64,000 bases of DNA from Chamaelirium japonicum. Taxonomy: Eukaryota > Streptophyta > Magnoliopsida > Liliales > Melanthiaceae. Below the pieces are notes generated by a model. It had not been told where the DNA came from. It did not search any database and saw only the letters and a list, made by a program, of their open reading frames with translations. A program made the translations under genes and the position numbers. The DNA is taken from contig OX393555.1 of NCBI GenBank assembly GCA_947650365.1, positions 85,503,995 to 85,567,994 of the forward strand, given 5' to 3'. Shown here in pieces: positions 23,444-34,974 of this stretch. How positions within the stretch are numbered: the stretch's first letter is position 1; every line of letters begins with the position of its first letter.

Positions 23444-23596
23444 CATTATGAGATGGAAGAAAGAGAGAGCTGTCAAACATGCCCCACCCTAAAGGGCTCG
23501 TATATTATTTATAGGGTAAGCTTACTTAGGGCCTAAGCAATCTATAGAAAACCCTAATCCATAGGAGAGATCCGACGGTGGATAGCCATCCGATCA
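23444..23596 (-). repeat. Truncated LTR fused to other repeat sequence
   Basis: A normal LTR start (ATTATGAGATGG) and body, but after CATCCGATC it jumps to ATATGCCCTATCC, part of another LTR. The junction is shared with 44551 and 62696, so it predates the segmental duplications. Confidence 0.65.
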
Positions 23597-26500
23597 AATA
23601 TGCCCTATCCTAAAGGGGTTGTATTAATCATTTATTTAAATAATTATTAAATCAATTCTCTTAATTAGTAAACTTACCTTATAAATATTTAATTATATAG
23701 AATTGATTATCGCCATGGGTAAAGGTATAAAGTAAGAAGGAATCTAAATTCCAAAACTCGACTTCTCAATAGTATTATCTCAATATTATTATGATTATGA
23801 TTGTAATCTTACTATAATTTTTTTAATTAAATTAATTAATTCTTTAATTATTAAATAATTTACATAATTTAATAATTAAGTTTACTAATTAACGTGTTGT
23901 GAGATGGGAAAAAGAGAGAGCCGTCAAACTACTCTCCTCACCCATGGATTAGGATTTCCCAAAGATTGCTTAGGCCCTAAGTAAGCTTTCCCTATAAATA
24001 ATATACGACCCCTTTAGGGTGGGCCATATTTACGGCTCTCTCTTTCTCTTATCTCATAACACTTACCCTATAAATAATATATGACCCCTTTAGGGTGGGG
24101 CACGTTTGACAGCTCTCTCATTCTTCCATCTCACAACATATTATCAGCACGAACATATCGAGCCCAGCCAACCAGTCGTAAGAAAACGGAGAGAGAAACA
24201 AAGACAGAAGAGTTTTGGAATTTAGATTCTTTCTTACTTCACACCAATACCCATGGTCAATGGACTGGAACAAGACTTCTTCTCCACAGAAGAAAGAGAA
24301 GAAGAGAGAAGAGAACGAAGATATAAACAAAGACAGAAGAGAGAGATACGACTGGTCGGCTGGGCTCGATAGTAAGAAGTGGCATAACTGAATTGCTTAG
24401 GCCCTAAGTTTAAATATTAAAAGATACACCGTCGAATCTCTCCCATAGATTAGGGTTTCCCATAGATTACTTAGGCCCTAAGTAAGCTTACAGTATAAAT
24501 AATATACGACCCCTTTAGGGTGGGGCATGTTTAACGGCTCTCTCTTTCTCCCATCTCACAACACGTTATCAACACGAACATATAGAGCCCAGCGACAAGT
24601 CGCAAGAAAACGGAGAGGGAAACAAAGACAGAAAAGATAGAAGAAGAGAGAAGAGAATATAGAGATAAATGAAGATAGAAGAGACAAGAAGTCCTGCTCT
24701 AGTCCATTGGCCATGGGTATAGTTGTGAAGTAAGAAGAAATCTAAATTCCAAAATTTAACTTCTCAATAATATAATTAAATCCCTCCATTCTCTTCTCAC
24801 TTCTTCTATAGATTAGGGTTTCCCATAGATTGCTTAGGCACTAAGTAAGCGTACCCTTTAAATAATATACGACCCCTTTAGGGTGGGGCATTCATGGCTC
24901 TCTCTTTCTCCCATCTCACAATACGTTATTAGCACGAACATGTCGAGCCCAGCCGACCAGTCATAAGAAAACGGAAAGAGAAAGGAATATAGAAGAGAGA
25001 GAAGATGAGAGATGAGAACGGAGAGATAAACGAAAAGAGAAAAGAGAAGAAGTCATGCTCCAGTCCATTCACCATGGGTATAGATATGAAGTAAGAAGGA
25101 ATCTAAATTTTAAAACATCACTTCTCAATAGTATCTTCTCAACGTTATTATGATTTTCATAGTAATATTACTATAATTTTTTTAATTAAATTAATTGTTT
25201 GATTAAAACAAAGAGAGAAGGGAATTTACAATGATAATCGTAATAACGTTGAGATGATACTATTGAGAAAACTCCAATTCTCAGTAATATAATTATATCT
25301 CTCCGTTCTTTTCTATCTTCTCCCATGGATTAGGTTTTTCCATGGATTGCTTAGGCCCTAAGTAAGCTTACCTTATAAATAATAAACTATCCTTTTAGGG
25401 TGGGGCACGTTTGATGGCTCTCTCTTTTTTCTATCTCATAATACGTTATCAGCACGAACATGTCGAGCCCAGCCGACCCATCACAAGAAAATAGATAAAA
25501 AAATAAAGACAGAAGTAGAGTTTTGAAATTTAGATTCCTTCTTACTTCACACCTATACCCATGGTCAATTGACTGGAGCAGGACTTCTTCTCTCTTCTTT
25601 CTTTATTTATCGATCTGTCTATTCTTTTCTCACTTCTTCTTTTTCTTTTGTCTTCGTTAAACTCCACTTCTTTTCTTAATAAACGAAGAGAGAAACGAAG
25701 ACAGAAGAGAGAGAAAAAAAGAGAAAAGAACGGAGAGATAAACGAAGAGAGAAGAGAAGAAGTCCTGCTCCAGTCCATTGGCTATGGGTATAGGTGTGAA
25801 GTTCTCTCTTCATTCTTCGTTTATCTCTCCGTTCTCTTCTCTCTTCTTTTGTCTTCGTTTGTCTCTCTATTTTTCTTATTACTAGTCGACTGGGCTCGAC
25901 ATGTTCGTGCTGATAACGTATTATGAGATGGGAAAAAGTGAGAGCCATCAAATGTGCCCCACCCTAAAGGGGTCGTATATTATTTATAGGGTAAACTTAC
26001 TTAGGGCCTTAGTAATCTATGAGAAACTCTAATCCATGGGAGAAGAAATAAGATAACGGAGAGATTTAATTATATTATTAAGAAGTGGAGTTTTGGAATT
26101 TATTATTTAAATATATTATTTAAATATATTATTTAAATTATTTATCTTTCTATTCTCTTATCTCTTCTTCTTTTTCTTCTGTCTTAATTTCTCTCTCCGG
26201 TTTCTGGTAACTGGTCGGCTGGGCTAGATATGTTCGTGTTGATAACAAGTTATAAGAAAAAATAAGAAGAGAGAAGAAAAGGGTGAGATAAACAAAGAAA
26301 GAAGAGAGAAGAAGTGCTGCTCCAGTCCATTCACCACGGGTATAGGTGTGAAGTAAGAAGGAATCTAAATTCCAAAACTCTTCTTTTAAATAATATAATT
26401 AAATCTCTCAATTCTCTTCTCTCTTCTCCCATGGATTAAGGTTTCCTTTAAAATGCTTAGGACCTAAGTAAGCTTACCCTATAAATAATATACGACCCTT

Positions 26501-29500
26501 TTAGGGTGGGGCATATTTAACGACTCTTCCTTTCTTCTATCTCATAACATGTTATCAGCACGAACATGTCGTGCCCAGCTGACCAGTCGCAAGAAAAGAG
26601 AAAGAGAAACGAAGACAGAAGTGGAGTTTTGGAATTTAAATTCCTTCTTACTTCATACCTATACCTGTGGCAAATAGCCTAGAGCAGGACTTCTTCACTC
26701 TTCTCTTCGTTTATCTCTCTGTTCTCTTTTCTCTTCTTCCCACATTTCTGTCTACGTTTCTCTATCCGTTTATTTAGAGAAGAAGAGGAGTTTAACGAAG
26801 ACAAAAGAGAGATAAGAAGCGAAAAGAGAATGGAGAGATAAATAAAGAGAAAAGAGAGAACTTCACACCTATACCCGTGGCCAATGGACTGGAGCAGAAC
26901 TTTTTCTTTCTTCTCTCTTCGTTTATCTCTCCGTTTTCTTCTTTCTTTTTCTTTCTCTTCTGTCTTCGTTTCTTTATCCGTTTATATAGAGAAGAAGTAG
27001 AGTTTAACGAAGACAGGAGAGAGATAAGAAGCGAGAAGAGAACAAAGAGATAAATAAAGAGAGAAGATGTCCTACTCTAGTCCATTGGCCAAGGCTAAAA
27101 GTGTGTAGTAAGAAGGAATCTAAATACCAAAACTCTACTTCTGTCTTCGTTTCTCTTACTGTTTTCTTACGACTAGTCAGCTGGGCTCGACATATACGTA
27201 CTGATAACATGTTGTGAGATGGGAGAAAGAGAAAGTCGTCAAACGTGCCCCACCCTAAAGGGGTCGTATATTATTTATAGGGAAAGCTTACTTAGGGCCA
27301 AAGTAATCTATGGGAAATCCTAATCCATAGACGAAGAGAAAACAGAACTGAGAGATTTAATTATATTATTGAGAAGTAGAGTTTTGGAATTTAGATTCCT
27401 TCTTACTTCACACATATACCCATGGCAAATGGACTGGAACATGACTTCTTCTTTCTTCTCTCTTTATTTGTCTCTTTGTTCTCTTCTCTCTTCTCACAAC
27501 ATGTTATCAACATGAACATGTCGAGCCCAACCGACCAGTCATAAGAAAACGGAGGGAGAAATATTGATAGAAGAGAGAGAAGATAACGGAGAGATAAACG
27601 ACGAGAGAAGAAGTCCAGCTCCAATCCATTGGCCACGCGTGTAGCTGTAAAGTAAGAAGGAATCTAAATTTCAAAACTCCACATAAGAGAGATAAGAAGA
27701 GAGAAAAGAACAGAGAGATAAATGAAGAGAGAAGAGAGAAGAAGTCCTACTCCAGTCCATCGGCCATGGGTATAGGTGTGACGTAAGAAGGAATCTAAAT
27801 TCCTAAACTCCACTTATATCTTCCTTTCTCTCTCTGTTTTCTTATGACTGGTCGACTGGGCTCGACATGTTCGTACTGATAACGTATTATGAGATGGGAG
27901 AAAGAGAGTCGTTAAACATGCCCCACCCTAAAAGGGTCGTATATTATTTATAGGGTAAACTTACTTAGGGCCTAAGTATTCTATAGGAAATCCTAACCAT
28001 GAGAGAGATCTGACGGTGGATAGTCATCCTTCTTACTTCACACCTATACCCATGGCCAATAGAATAGAGTAAGACTTCTTCTCTCTTCTCTCTTCGTTTA
28101 TCTCTCCATTCTCTTCTTTCTTTTTCTCCCATCTCACAATACGTTATCAGCACGAACATGTCGTGCCCAACCGACCAGTCATAAGAAAACGGAAAGAAAA
28201 ACAAAGACAGCAAAGAGAGAAGAAGAGAGAAGAGATAAACGAAGAGAAAAATGATAAGAAGTCCTGCTCAATTCCATTGGCCATGGGTTTAGGTGTGCAG
28301 TAAAAAGGATGGCTATCCACCATCGGATCTCTCCCATGGATTTGGGCCTCCCATAGATTTCATTGGTCCTAAGTAATCTTACCCTAAAAATAATATATGA
28401 CCCCTTTAGGGAGGGGCACGTTTGACGGGTCTCTCTTTCTCCCATCTCATAACATGTTATCAGCATGAAAATATAGAGCCCAGCCGACCAGTCATAAGAA
28501 AATGGAGAGAGAAACGAAGATAGAAATAGAGTTTTGGAATTTAGATTCCTTCTTACTTCACACCTATAGCCATGGCTAATGGATTGGAGTAGGACTTCTT
28601 CTCTCTTCTTACTTCATTTATCTCTCCATTCTCTTCTCTCTTCTTCACTCTCTTCTATGGAGTTTCAGAATTTAGATTCACTCTTACTTTACACCTATAC
28701 CCGTGGCCAATGGACTAGAGCATGACTTCTTCTTTTTTCTCTCTTCGTTTATTTCTCTATTCTCTTCTCTCTTCTTCTCTCACTTCTATCTTTGTTTCTC
28801 TCTCTGTTTTCTTATGACTGGTCGGCTGGGCTCGACATATTCGTCCTGATAATATGTTATGACAAGTGAGAATAGAACGGAGAGATAAACAAAGAGAGAA
28901 GAAAGAAGAAGTCATACTTCAGTCCATTCGCCACGGGTATTGGTGTGAAGTAAGAAGATATCTAAATTCCAAAACTCAACTTCCCAATAATATAATTAAA
29001 TCTCTCCTTTCTCTTCTCTCTTCTCCCATGGATTAGGGTTTTCCATAAATTACTTAGGCCCTAATTAAGCTTACCCTATAAATAATATATAACCCCTTTA
29101 GGGTGGGGCATGTTTGATGACTCTCTCTTTGTCATCCGTACGAACATATCGAGCCCAGCCGACCAGTCGCAAGAAAACAGAGAGAAAAACAAAGACAGAA
29201 TAGAGAGAAGAAGAAAGAAGAGAACAGAGAGATAAACGAAGATATAAGAGAGAAGAAGTCCTACTCCAGTCCATTGGCCATGGGTATAGATTTGAAGTAA
29301 TAAAGAATCTAAATTCCAAAACTCCACTTCTAGATATTTATACGACCCCTTTATGGTGGGGCATATTTAACGGCTCTCTCTTTCTCCCATCTCACAACAT
29401 GTTATCTACATGAACTTATCGAGCCCAGCCGACCTGTCACAAAAAAATGGAGAAAGAAATGAAGACAGAAGAGAAAGAATAATAGAGAAGAGAACAGAGA

Positions 29501-30771
29501 GATAAACGAAGAGAGAAGAAGTCCTGCTCCAGTACATTGGCCATGGGTATAGGTTTGAAGTAAGAAGGAATCTGAATTCCAAAACTCCACTTCTCAATAA
29601 TATAATTGAATCTCTATTTTTTTCTCTCTTCTCCTATGGATTAGGATTTCCCATAGATTGCTTAGGCCCTAAGTAAGCATACCCTATAAATAATACATGA
29701 CCCTTTTAGGGTAGAGCATGTTTGACGGCTCTATCTCTTTCTCCAATATCATAACACGTTATCAGCACGAACATGTCGATCCCAGCCGACCAGTCGTAAG
29801 AAAATAGAGAGAGAAACGAAGACAGAAAAGAGAGAAGAAGAGAGAAGATAATAAAGAAATAAATAAAGAGAGAAGAAATCATGCTCCTGTTCATTGGCCA
29901 TGGGTATAGATGTAAAGTAAGATATAATCTAAATTCCAAAGCTCTACTTCTGTCTATATTTCTCTCTCCGTTTTCTTGCGACTGGTCGGCTGGGCTCGAT
30001 ATGTTCGTGCTGATAACATATCTAGTTTAATTAAGAAGGAATCTAAATTCCAAAACTCCACTTCTCAATAATAAATTAAATTTTTTCATACTTTTCTCTC
30101 TTCTCCTATGGATTAGTGTTTTCCATAGATTACTTAGTCCCTAAGTAAGCTTATCTTATAAATAATATTTCACCCCTTTAAGGTAGGGCATATTTGATGG
30201 CTCTCCCTTTCTCCCGTCTCATAACACTTACCCTATAAATAATATACGACCCCTTTAGGGTAGGGCAAGTTTGATGGCTCTCTCTTTCTCCCATCTTATA
30301 ACACATTATCTTTTGTTTCTCTCCCCATTTCTCTCCTCGTTTTCTTTGTTTCTCTCTCTTTCTCTTAGAGTATAAAATAAAATAAATAAGTATTGATAGA
30401 AAAGAGTTAAAAAATTATTTTAAACTAGAGAGAGCAGGATTTTTTCTCTCTTTTCTCTTCGTTTATCTCTTCATTCTCTTCTCTCCTTCTCCCATCTCAT
30501 AACATGTTATCAGCACGAACATATCGAGCCTAGCCGACCAGTCTTAAGAAAACGGAGAGAGAAACAAAGACAGAAGTAGAGTTTTTAAATTTAGATTTCT
30601 TCTTACTTCAAACTTATACCCATGGCTAATAGCTGGAGCAGGACTTCTTCTCTCTTCTATCTTTGTTTATCTCTCCATTCTCTTCTCTCTTCTTCTCTCT
30701 TCTGTATTTATTTCTCTCTCAATTTTTTTTGCGAGTGGTTGGCTGGGCTCGATATGTTCGTGCTGATAACG

Positions 30772-30939
30772 TGTTGTAAGATAGGAGAAAAAGAGGGCCG
30801 TCAAGTGTGCCCCACCCTAAAGGTGTCGTATATTATTTATAGGGTAAGCTTACTTAGGGCCTAAGCAATCTACGAGAAACCATAATCTATGGGAGAGGTC
30901 CGAGAGTGGACAGCCATCCGATCGAACTATCTCACAACA
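30772..30939 (-). repeat. 168-bp LTR of TRIM-like element
   Basis: On plus from TGTTGTAAGATAGG to CTCACAACA, here a near-perfect 9-bp inverted terminal match. Followed by only ~150 bp of the AT-rich internal region before a junction near 31100. Confidence 0.75.
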
Positions 30940-31486
30940 GTTTTAATGTTTTATATTTTTTTAAAGAAAAATGTAAAATATTTTTAAAGCAAAAAATTTG
31001 AGTGTGCCTCATCTTCGTTCTTTACTTCCTATTATTTAATTAATTTAATAATTTAATAAATTAAAAAGTTAAATAAATAAATAATTAAATAAATATTTAA
31101 CTATCTTCTTTCTTCTCACTTTATTTTATTACTATGATAATTAACTGGAGTGTTGTTACTATAATTTTTTTAATTAAAATAATCATTTAATTAAAATGAA
31201 GAGAGAAGAGAATTTCCTATGATAATCATAGTAACGTTGAGATGATACTATTAAGAAGTGGAGTTTTAGAATTTAGATTCCTTTTTACTTCATACCTATA
31301 CCCGTGGCGAATGAACTGGAGCAGGACTTCTTCTCTCTTCTCTCTTATTTATCATCGTTTAAATTATTTATTAATTTAAAAAATTTATAAATTAAGTTTT
31401 TAGTAAAATAATTTATTTAAATAAACAAATTTTTTGCTTTAAAAATAATTAATATTTTAAAAAATAAAAAATAAAAACATTACAAC

Positions 31487-31654
31487 TGTTATGAGATCGT
31501 TCGATCGGATGGCTGCCTACCATCGGATCTCTCCTATGGATTAGGGTTTCCAATAGATTGCTTAGGCCCTAAGTAAGATTACCCTATAAATAATATATGA
31601 CCCTTTTAGGGTGGGGCACGTTTGATGGCTCTCTCTTTCTCCCATCTCAGAATA
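31487..31654 (+). repeat. 168-bp LTR of TRIM-like element, plus orientation
   Basis: TGTTATGAGATCG to CTCAGAATA, followed by CATTATCAGCACGAGC (PBS-like). The TATA box CTATAAATAATAT and the telo-box are in the sense orientation. Preceded by ~100 bp of AT-rich internal sequence, so this looks like a 3' LTR joined to a broken downstream copy (PBS region cut after GTCGAGCC at 31680). Confidence 0.75.
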
Positions 31655-33689
31655 CATTATCAGCACGAGCATGTCGAGCCCCATAGAATCTAATTAAATA
31701 AATATTTAATTGATTACATAACTTCTTCTCTCTTCTCTCTTCGACATGTTCGTACTGGTAACGTGTTATGAGATAGGAGAAAGAGAGAGCCATCAAACGT
31801 GCCCCACCCTAAAGGGGTCGTATATTCTTTAAAAAAAAGGGAAGAGAACAGAGAGATAAACGAAGAGAGAAGAACTCCTGCTCTAATCTATTAGCCACGG
31901 GTATAAGTATGAAGTAAGAAGGAAGCTAAATTCCAAAACTCCACTTCTTAATATTTATACGACCCATCAGATCTCTACCATCTCTTCATTTATTATAATT
32001 ATTTAATCTCATAACACGTTATCAGCACGAACATATCAAGCCCAGCCGACCAGTCACAAGAAAACGGAGAGAGAAATAAAAACAGAAGAAAGAAAAGAAG
32101 AGAGAAGAGAATGGAGAGATAAATGAAGAAAAAAAACAGAAGAAGTCCTGCTCCAGTCCATTGGCCATGAGTATAGGTGTGAAGTAAGAAAGAATATAAA
32201 TTCCAAAACTCCACTTCTATCTTCGTTTCTTTCTCCATTTTCTTATGACTGATCGGCTCGGCTCGATATGTTCGTGCTGATAACGTGTTATAGGATGGAA
32301 GAAAGAGAGAGCTATCAAAAATACCTCACCCTAAAGGGGTCGTATAAATATTAAGAAGTAGAGTTTTGGAATTTACATTCCTTCTTACTTCACACCTATA
32401 CCCATGGCCAATGGACTGGAGAGGCCATAGGTATATTATTTATTGGGGAAGATTACTTAGGGCCTAAGTAATCTACGGTAAACCCTAATCCATAGGAAAT
32501 TTCTTAGGGCCAAAGCAGGACTTCTTCTCGCTTCTCTCCTTATTTATCTTACTGTTCTTTTCTCTCTTTCTCCCATCTCATAACACATTATCAGTACAAC
32601 ATATCGAGCCCAGCTGACCAGTCATAAGAAAACGAAGAGAGAAGAGAAGACAAAAGAGAGAGAAGAAGAGAGAAGAGAACGAAAAGATTTAATTATATTA
32701 TTGAGAATTGGAGTTTTGGAATTTAGATTCCTTCTTACTTCACACCTATACCCGTGGCGAATGTACTGGAGCAGGACTTCTTCTCTCTTCTCTCTTCGTT
32801 TGTCTCTCTGTTATCTTCTTTCTTCTTCTCTCTCTTCTATCTTCGTTTCTTTCTCCGTTTTCTTGTGACTAGTCGGCTGGGCTCGACATAGTCGTACGGA
32901 ATGGGAGAGATTATTTAACTAATATTATTTTTAGTCATGCTCCATATTTAATCTCTCTTCTTTTCTCTCTTCTGTGGAGATTTAGAATTTAGATTCCTTT
33001 TTACTTCACACATATACCCGTGGCCAAATGATTGGAGCAGAACTTCTTCTCTCTTCTCTCGTTATTTATCTTTTTTTTATCTTCTCTCTTCTTCTCCCTC
33101 TTCTATGGTGTTTCGGAATTTAGATTTCTTCTTACTTTACACCAATACACATAGCCAATGAACTAAAGCAGGACTTCTTTTCTCTTCTCTCTTTATTTAT
33201 CTATTCGTTCTCTTCTCTCTTCTTCTCTCTCTTCTATTTTCGTTTCTCTCTCCATTTTCTTGTGACTGGTCGGCTGGGCTCGATATGTTCGTACTGATAA
33301 CGTGTTGTGAGATGGGAGAAAGAAAGAGTCATCAAACGTGCTCCACCCTAAAGGGATAATATATTATTTATAGGGTAAGCTTACTTAGGGCCTAAGCAAT
33401 CTATGGGAAACCTTAATCCATGGGAGAGATCCGTCGGTGGACAACCATCCTTCTTACTTCACACTTATACCCGTGGCGAATGGACTAGAGATGGACTTCT
33501 TCTCTCTTCTCTCTTCTTCTTTTTCTAATTATCGGATAGCTGTCCACCATCGGATCTCTCTTATGAATTAGGGTTTTGCATAGATTGCTTAGGCCCTAAG
33601 TAAGAAGAAGTCATGCTCTAGTCCATTGGCCACGAGTATAGGAGTTAAGTAAGAAGGAATCTAAATTCAAAAACTCCACTTCTCAATAG

Positions 33690-34020
33690 TATTATCTCAA
33701 CGTTATTATGATTATCATATTAATGCTACTATAATTTATTAACTTAAATTAAAATTTTATTTAATTATTAAATAATTTAATTAATTTAATTTTTAGTAAA
33801 ATAATTAATTTATTTAATTATCTAATTATTTAATTAAATTTATTATTTTATTTATTTATTATTATTTTATTATTAAATAATTAAATTAGGTAACTATTTA
33901 ATTATTTAAATTATTATATAAAGAAATAATGATTTAATTATATAATTAATTTATTTTATTATTTATTTCTTTAATTATTATTTTATTTTTAAATAATTAA
34001 ATAATTAGTCAATTATTTAA
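33690..34020 (+). repeat. AT-rich internal region, plus orientation, interrupted
   Basis: Starts AATAGTATTATCTCAACG and is A/T-only up to AATTAGTCAATTATTTAA, where unrelated sequence starts. Collinear with 14995-15365. Confidence 0.7.
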
Positions 34021-34094
34021 ACGGAGTGGGAGAACATAGAGATGAATAATAGTGCCTGTGGGTGCAAATTTTGGTAAAAAGCCCCAGAGACTGC

Positions 34095-34345
34095 GGGACC
34101 CACCAGCCCTGCCTGGGGGGCCCACGGAGACCGCCGCGGGACCCACCAGCCCTGCTTGGGGGGTCCACAGAGACTACCGCAGGACCCACCAGCCCTGCCT
34201 GGGGGGTCCACAGAGACTACCGCGGGACCCACCAGCCCTGCCTGGGGGGTCCACGAATACCGTCGCAGGACCCACCAGCCCTGCTTGGGGGGTCAACAGA
34301 GACTGCCGCGGGATTCGCCAGCCCTGCCTGGGAAATCCTCGGATA
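34095..34345 (+). repeat. 43-bp tandem repeat, about six copies
   Basis: Units start at 34095, 34138, 34181, 34224, 34267 and 34310 with core GGACCCACCAGCCCTGCYTG. The period is exactly 43 bp in all five intervals, GC-rich, in a locally AT-poor segment. Because 43 is not a multiple of 3, the same peptide repeat shows up in all three frames. Confidence 0.95.
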
Positions 34346-34393
34346 CAAAGGTAAAAACTGCCATTTGCCCCGGATTTCCACCCTGAGTTTTTC

Positions 34394-34402
34394 TATAAAT
34401 AG
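34394..34402 (+). promoter_or_regulatory. TATA box of the Tat-type LTR
   Basis: TATAAATAG about 55 bp downstream of the 43-bp repeats and upstream of leader-like sequence; the only good TATA box in this LTR. Confidence 0.65.
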
Positions 34403-34799
34403 CAGGACCTTCAAATGTAAAAAAATCCAGAGCCAAACTCTAAGAACTAATTTCCAGAAACCAGAACCCAGAGCTCTGACTTCGTTATTCCTTTACTTTC
34501 AATCTCCTTTTCAAAGAGATCAGTGACACTCAACCTGTCAAGGTTACTTCTAGTGAAGAGTTAGTGAATTCAGGTTGCTCCCTATAGCACGGAGACGTAG
34601 GCTTCGGCTGAACTCCAAGATCACACCTTGTGCCAATCTTCTTACTGTTTGCATATCAAAAATCCCAACTTAAAGTCACCAAGACATCAACCTTCGGACC
34701 TACCTTCCATTCAGTAGATCGATCAAAGATCTTCGACTCGACTTTGATTGACTGGTGGTGCGGAGTCTTCGGATCGGCATGAAGATTTTCCCCCCATAG

Positions 34800-34818
34800 T
34801 TTGGCACTGTCTGTGGGA
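34800..34818 (+). other. Primer binding site-like sequence of the Tat-type element
   Basis: TTTGGCACTGTCTGTGGGA directly follows the presumed LTR end. Tat-lineage elements commonly have TTTGGCGCCGTCTGTGGG here; the two differences are C-to-T/G-to-A-like changes consistent with decay. Family comparison is from memory. Confidence 0.55.
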
Positions 34819-34974
34819 TCCGTTTGAAAAGCCAAGTTCGCTCTACATCAAACATCAGATCGGTTGAACAGTCAACTGGTCTAGATAGTCAAACTTCTCG
34901 GCCCCTTCGGTTGAGCAAACAACCGTTAAGACACCAGCAATCTTGTTGCATCCTTCGCTCTCTAAAAGGCGAGG

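Larger units (their letters stand above)
18044..28271. repeat. Left arm of ~10.2-kb inverted segmental duplication (TRIM-like array)
   Basis: Composite TRIM-like modules. PBS cores read plus near 18300, 18557, 20396, 20701, 24130, 24555, 24915, 25434, 26541, 27493 and 28132, and minus near 18926, 19296, 19601, 20070, 21098, 21457, 21829, 22192, 22425, 22687, 23402, 25880, 26208, 27170 and 27845. In reverse complement the same order occurs at 39715-49970, and rare junctions are shared: 18044-18130 with 49890-49970, 20900-21010 with 47010-47115, 23600-23700 with 44440-44550, 24349-24420 with 43720-43806, 26740-26860 with 41135-41265. Sums of paired coordinates stay at about 68000-68150. No genes. 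Confidence 0.8.
28272..33689. repeat. Central TRIM-like modules between inverted arms
   Basis: PBS cores read plus near 28446, 29130 (truncated), 29390, 29749, 30497, 31645, 32008 and 32576, and minus near 28815, 29977, 30731, 31740 (partial), 32246, 32870 (partial) and 33261. Many copies are internally broken, for example 31110-31180, 31681-31745 and 32420-32520. No gene-like frame. Confidence 0.7.
34053..34796 (+). repeat. 5' LTR of the Tat-type element (approximate ends)
   Basis: Start taken at TGCCTGTGGG and end at ...CCCCCCA just before the PBS-like sequence. Contains the 43-bp tandem repeat in U3 and a TATA box; the part after ~34430 is leader-like. With no 3' LTR to align, both ends are estimates. 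The proline-rich frame at 34062-34526 arises from the tandem repeat and is not considered a gene. Confidence 0.5.

Noticed and set aside
34062..34526. 154-residue proline/glycine-rich frame and its overlapping partners
   Set aside because: The 43-bp tandem repeat is not a multiple of three, so all frames stay open and show rotated versions of the same peptide. Its position in an LTR upstream of and across the TATA box argues against a protein.
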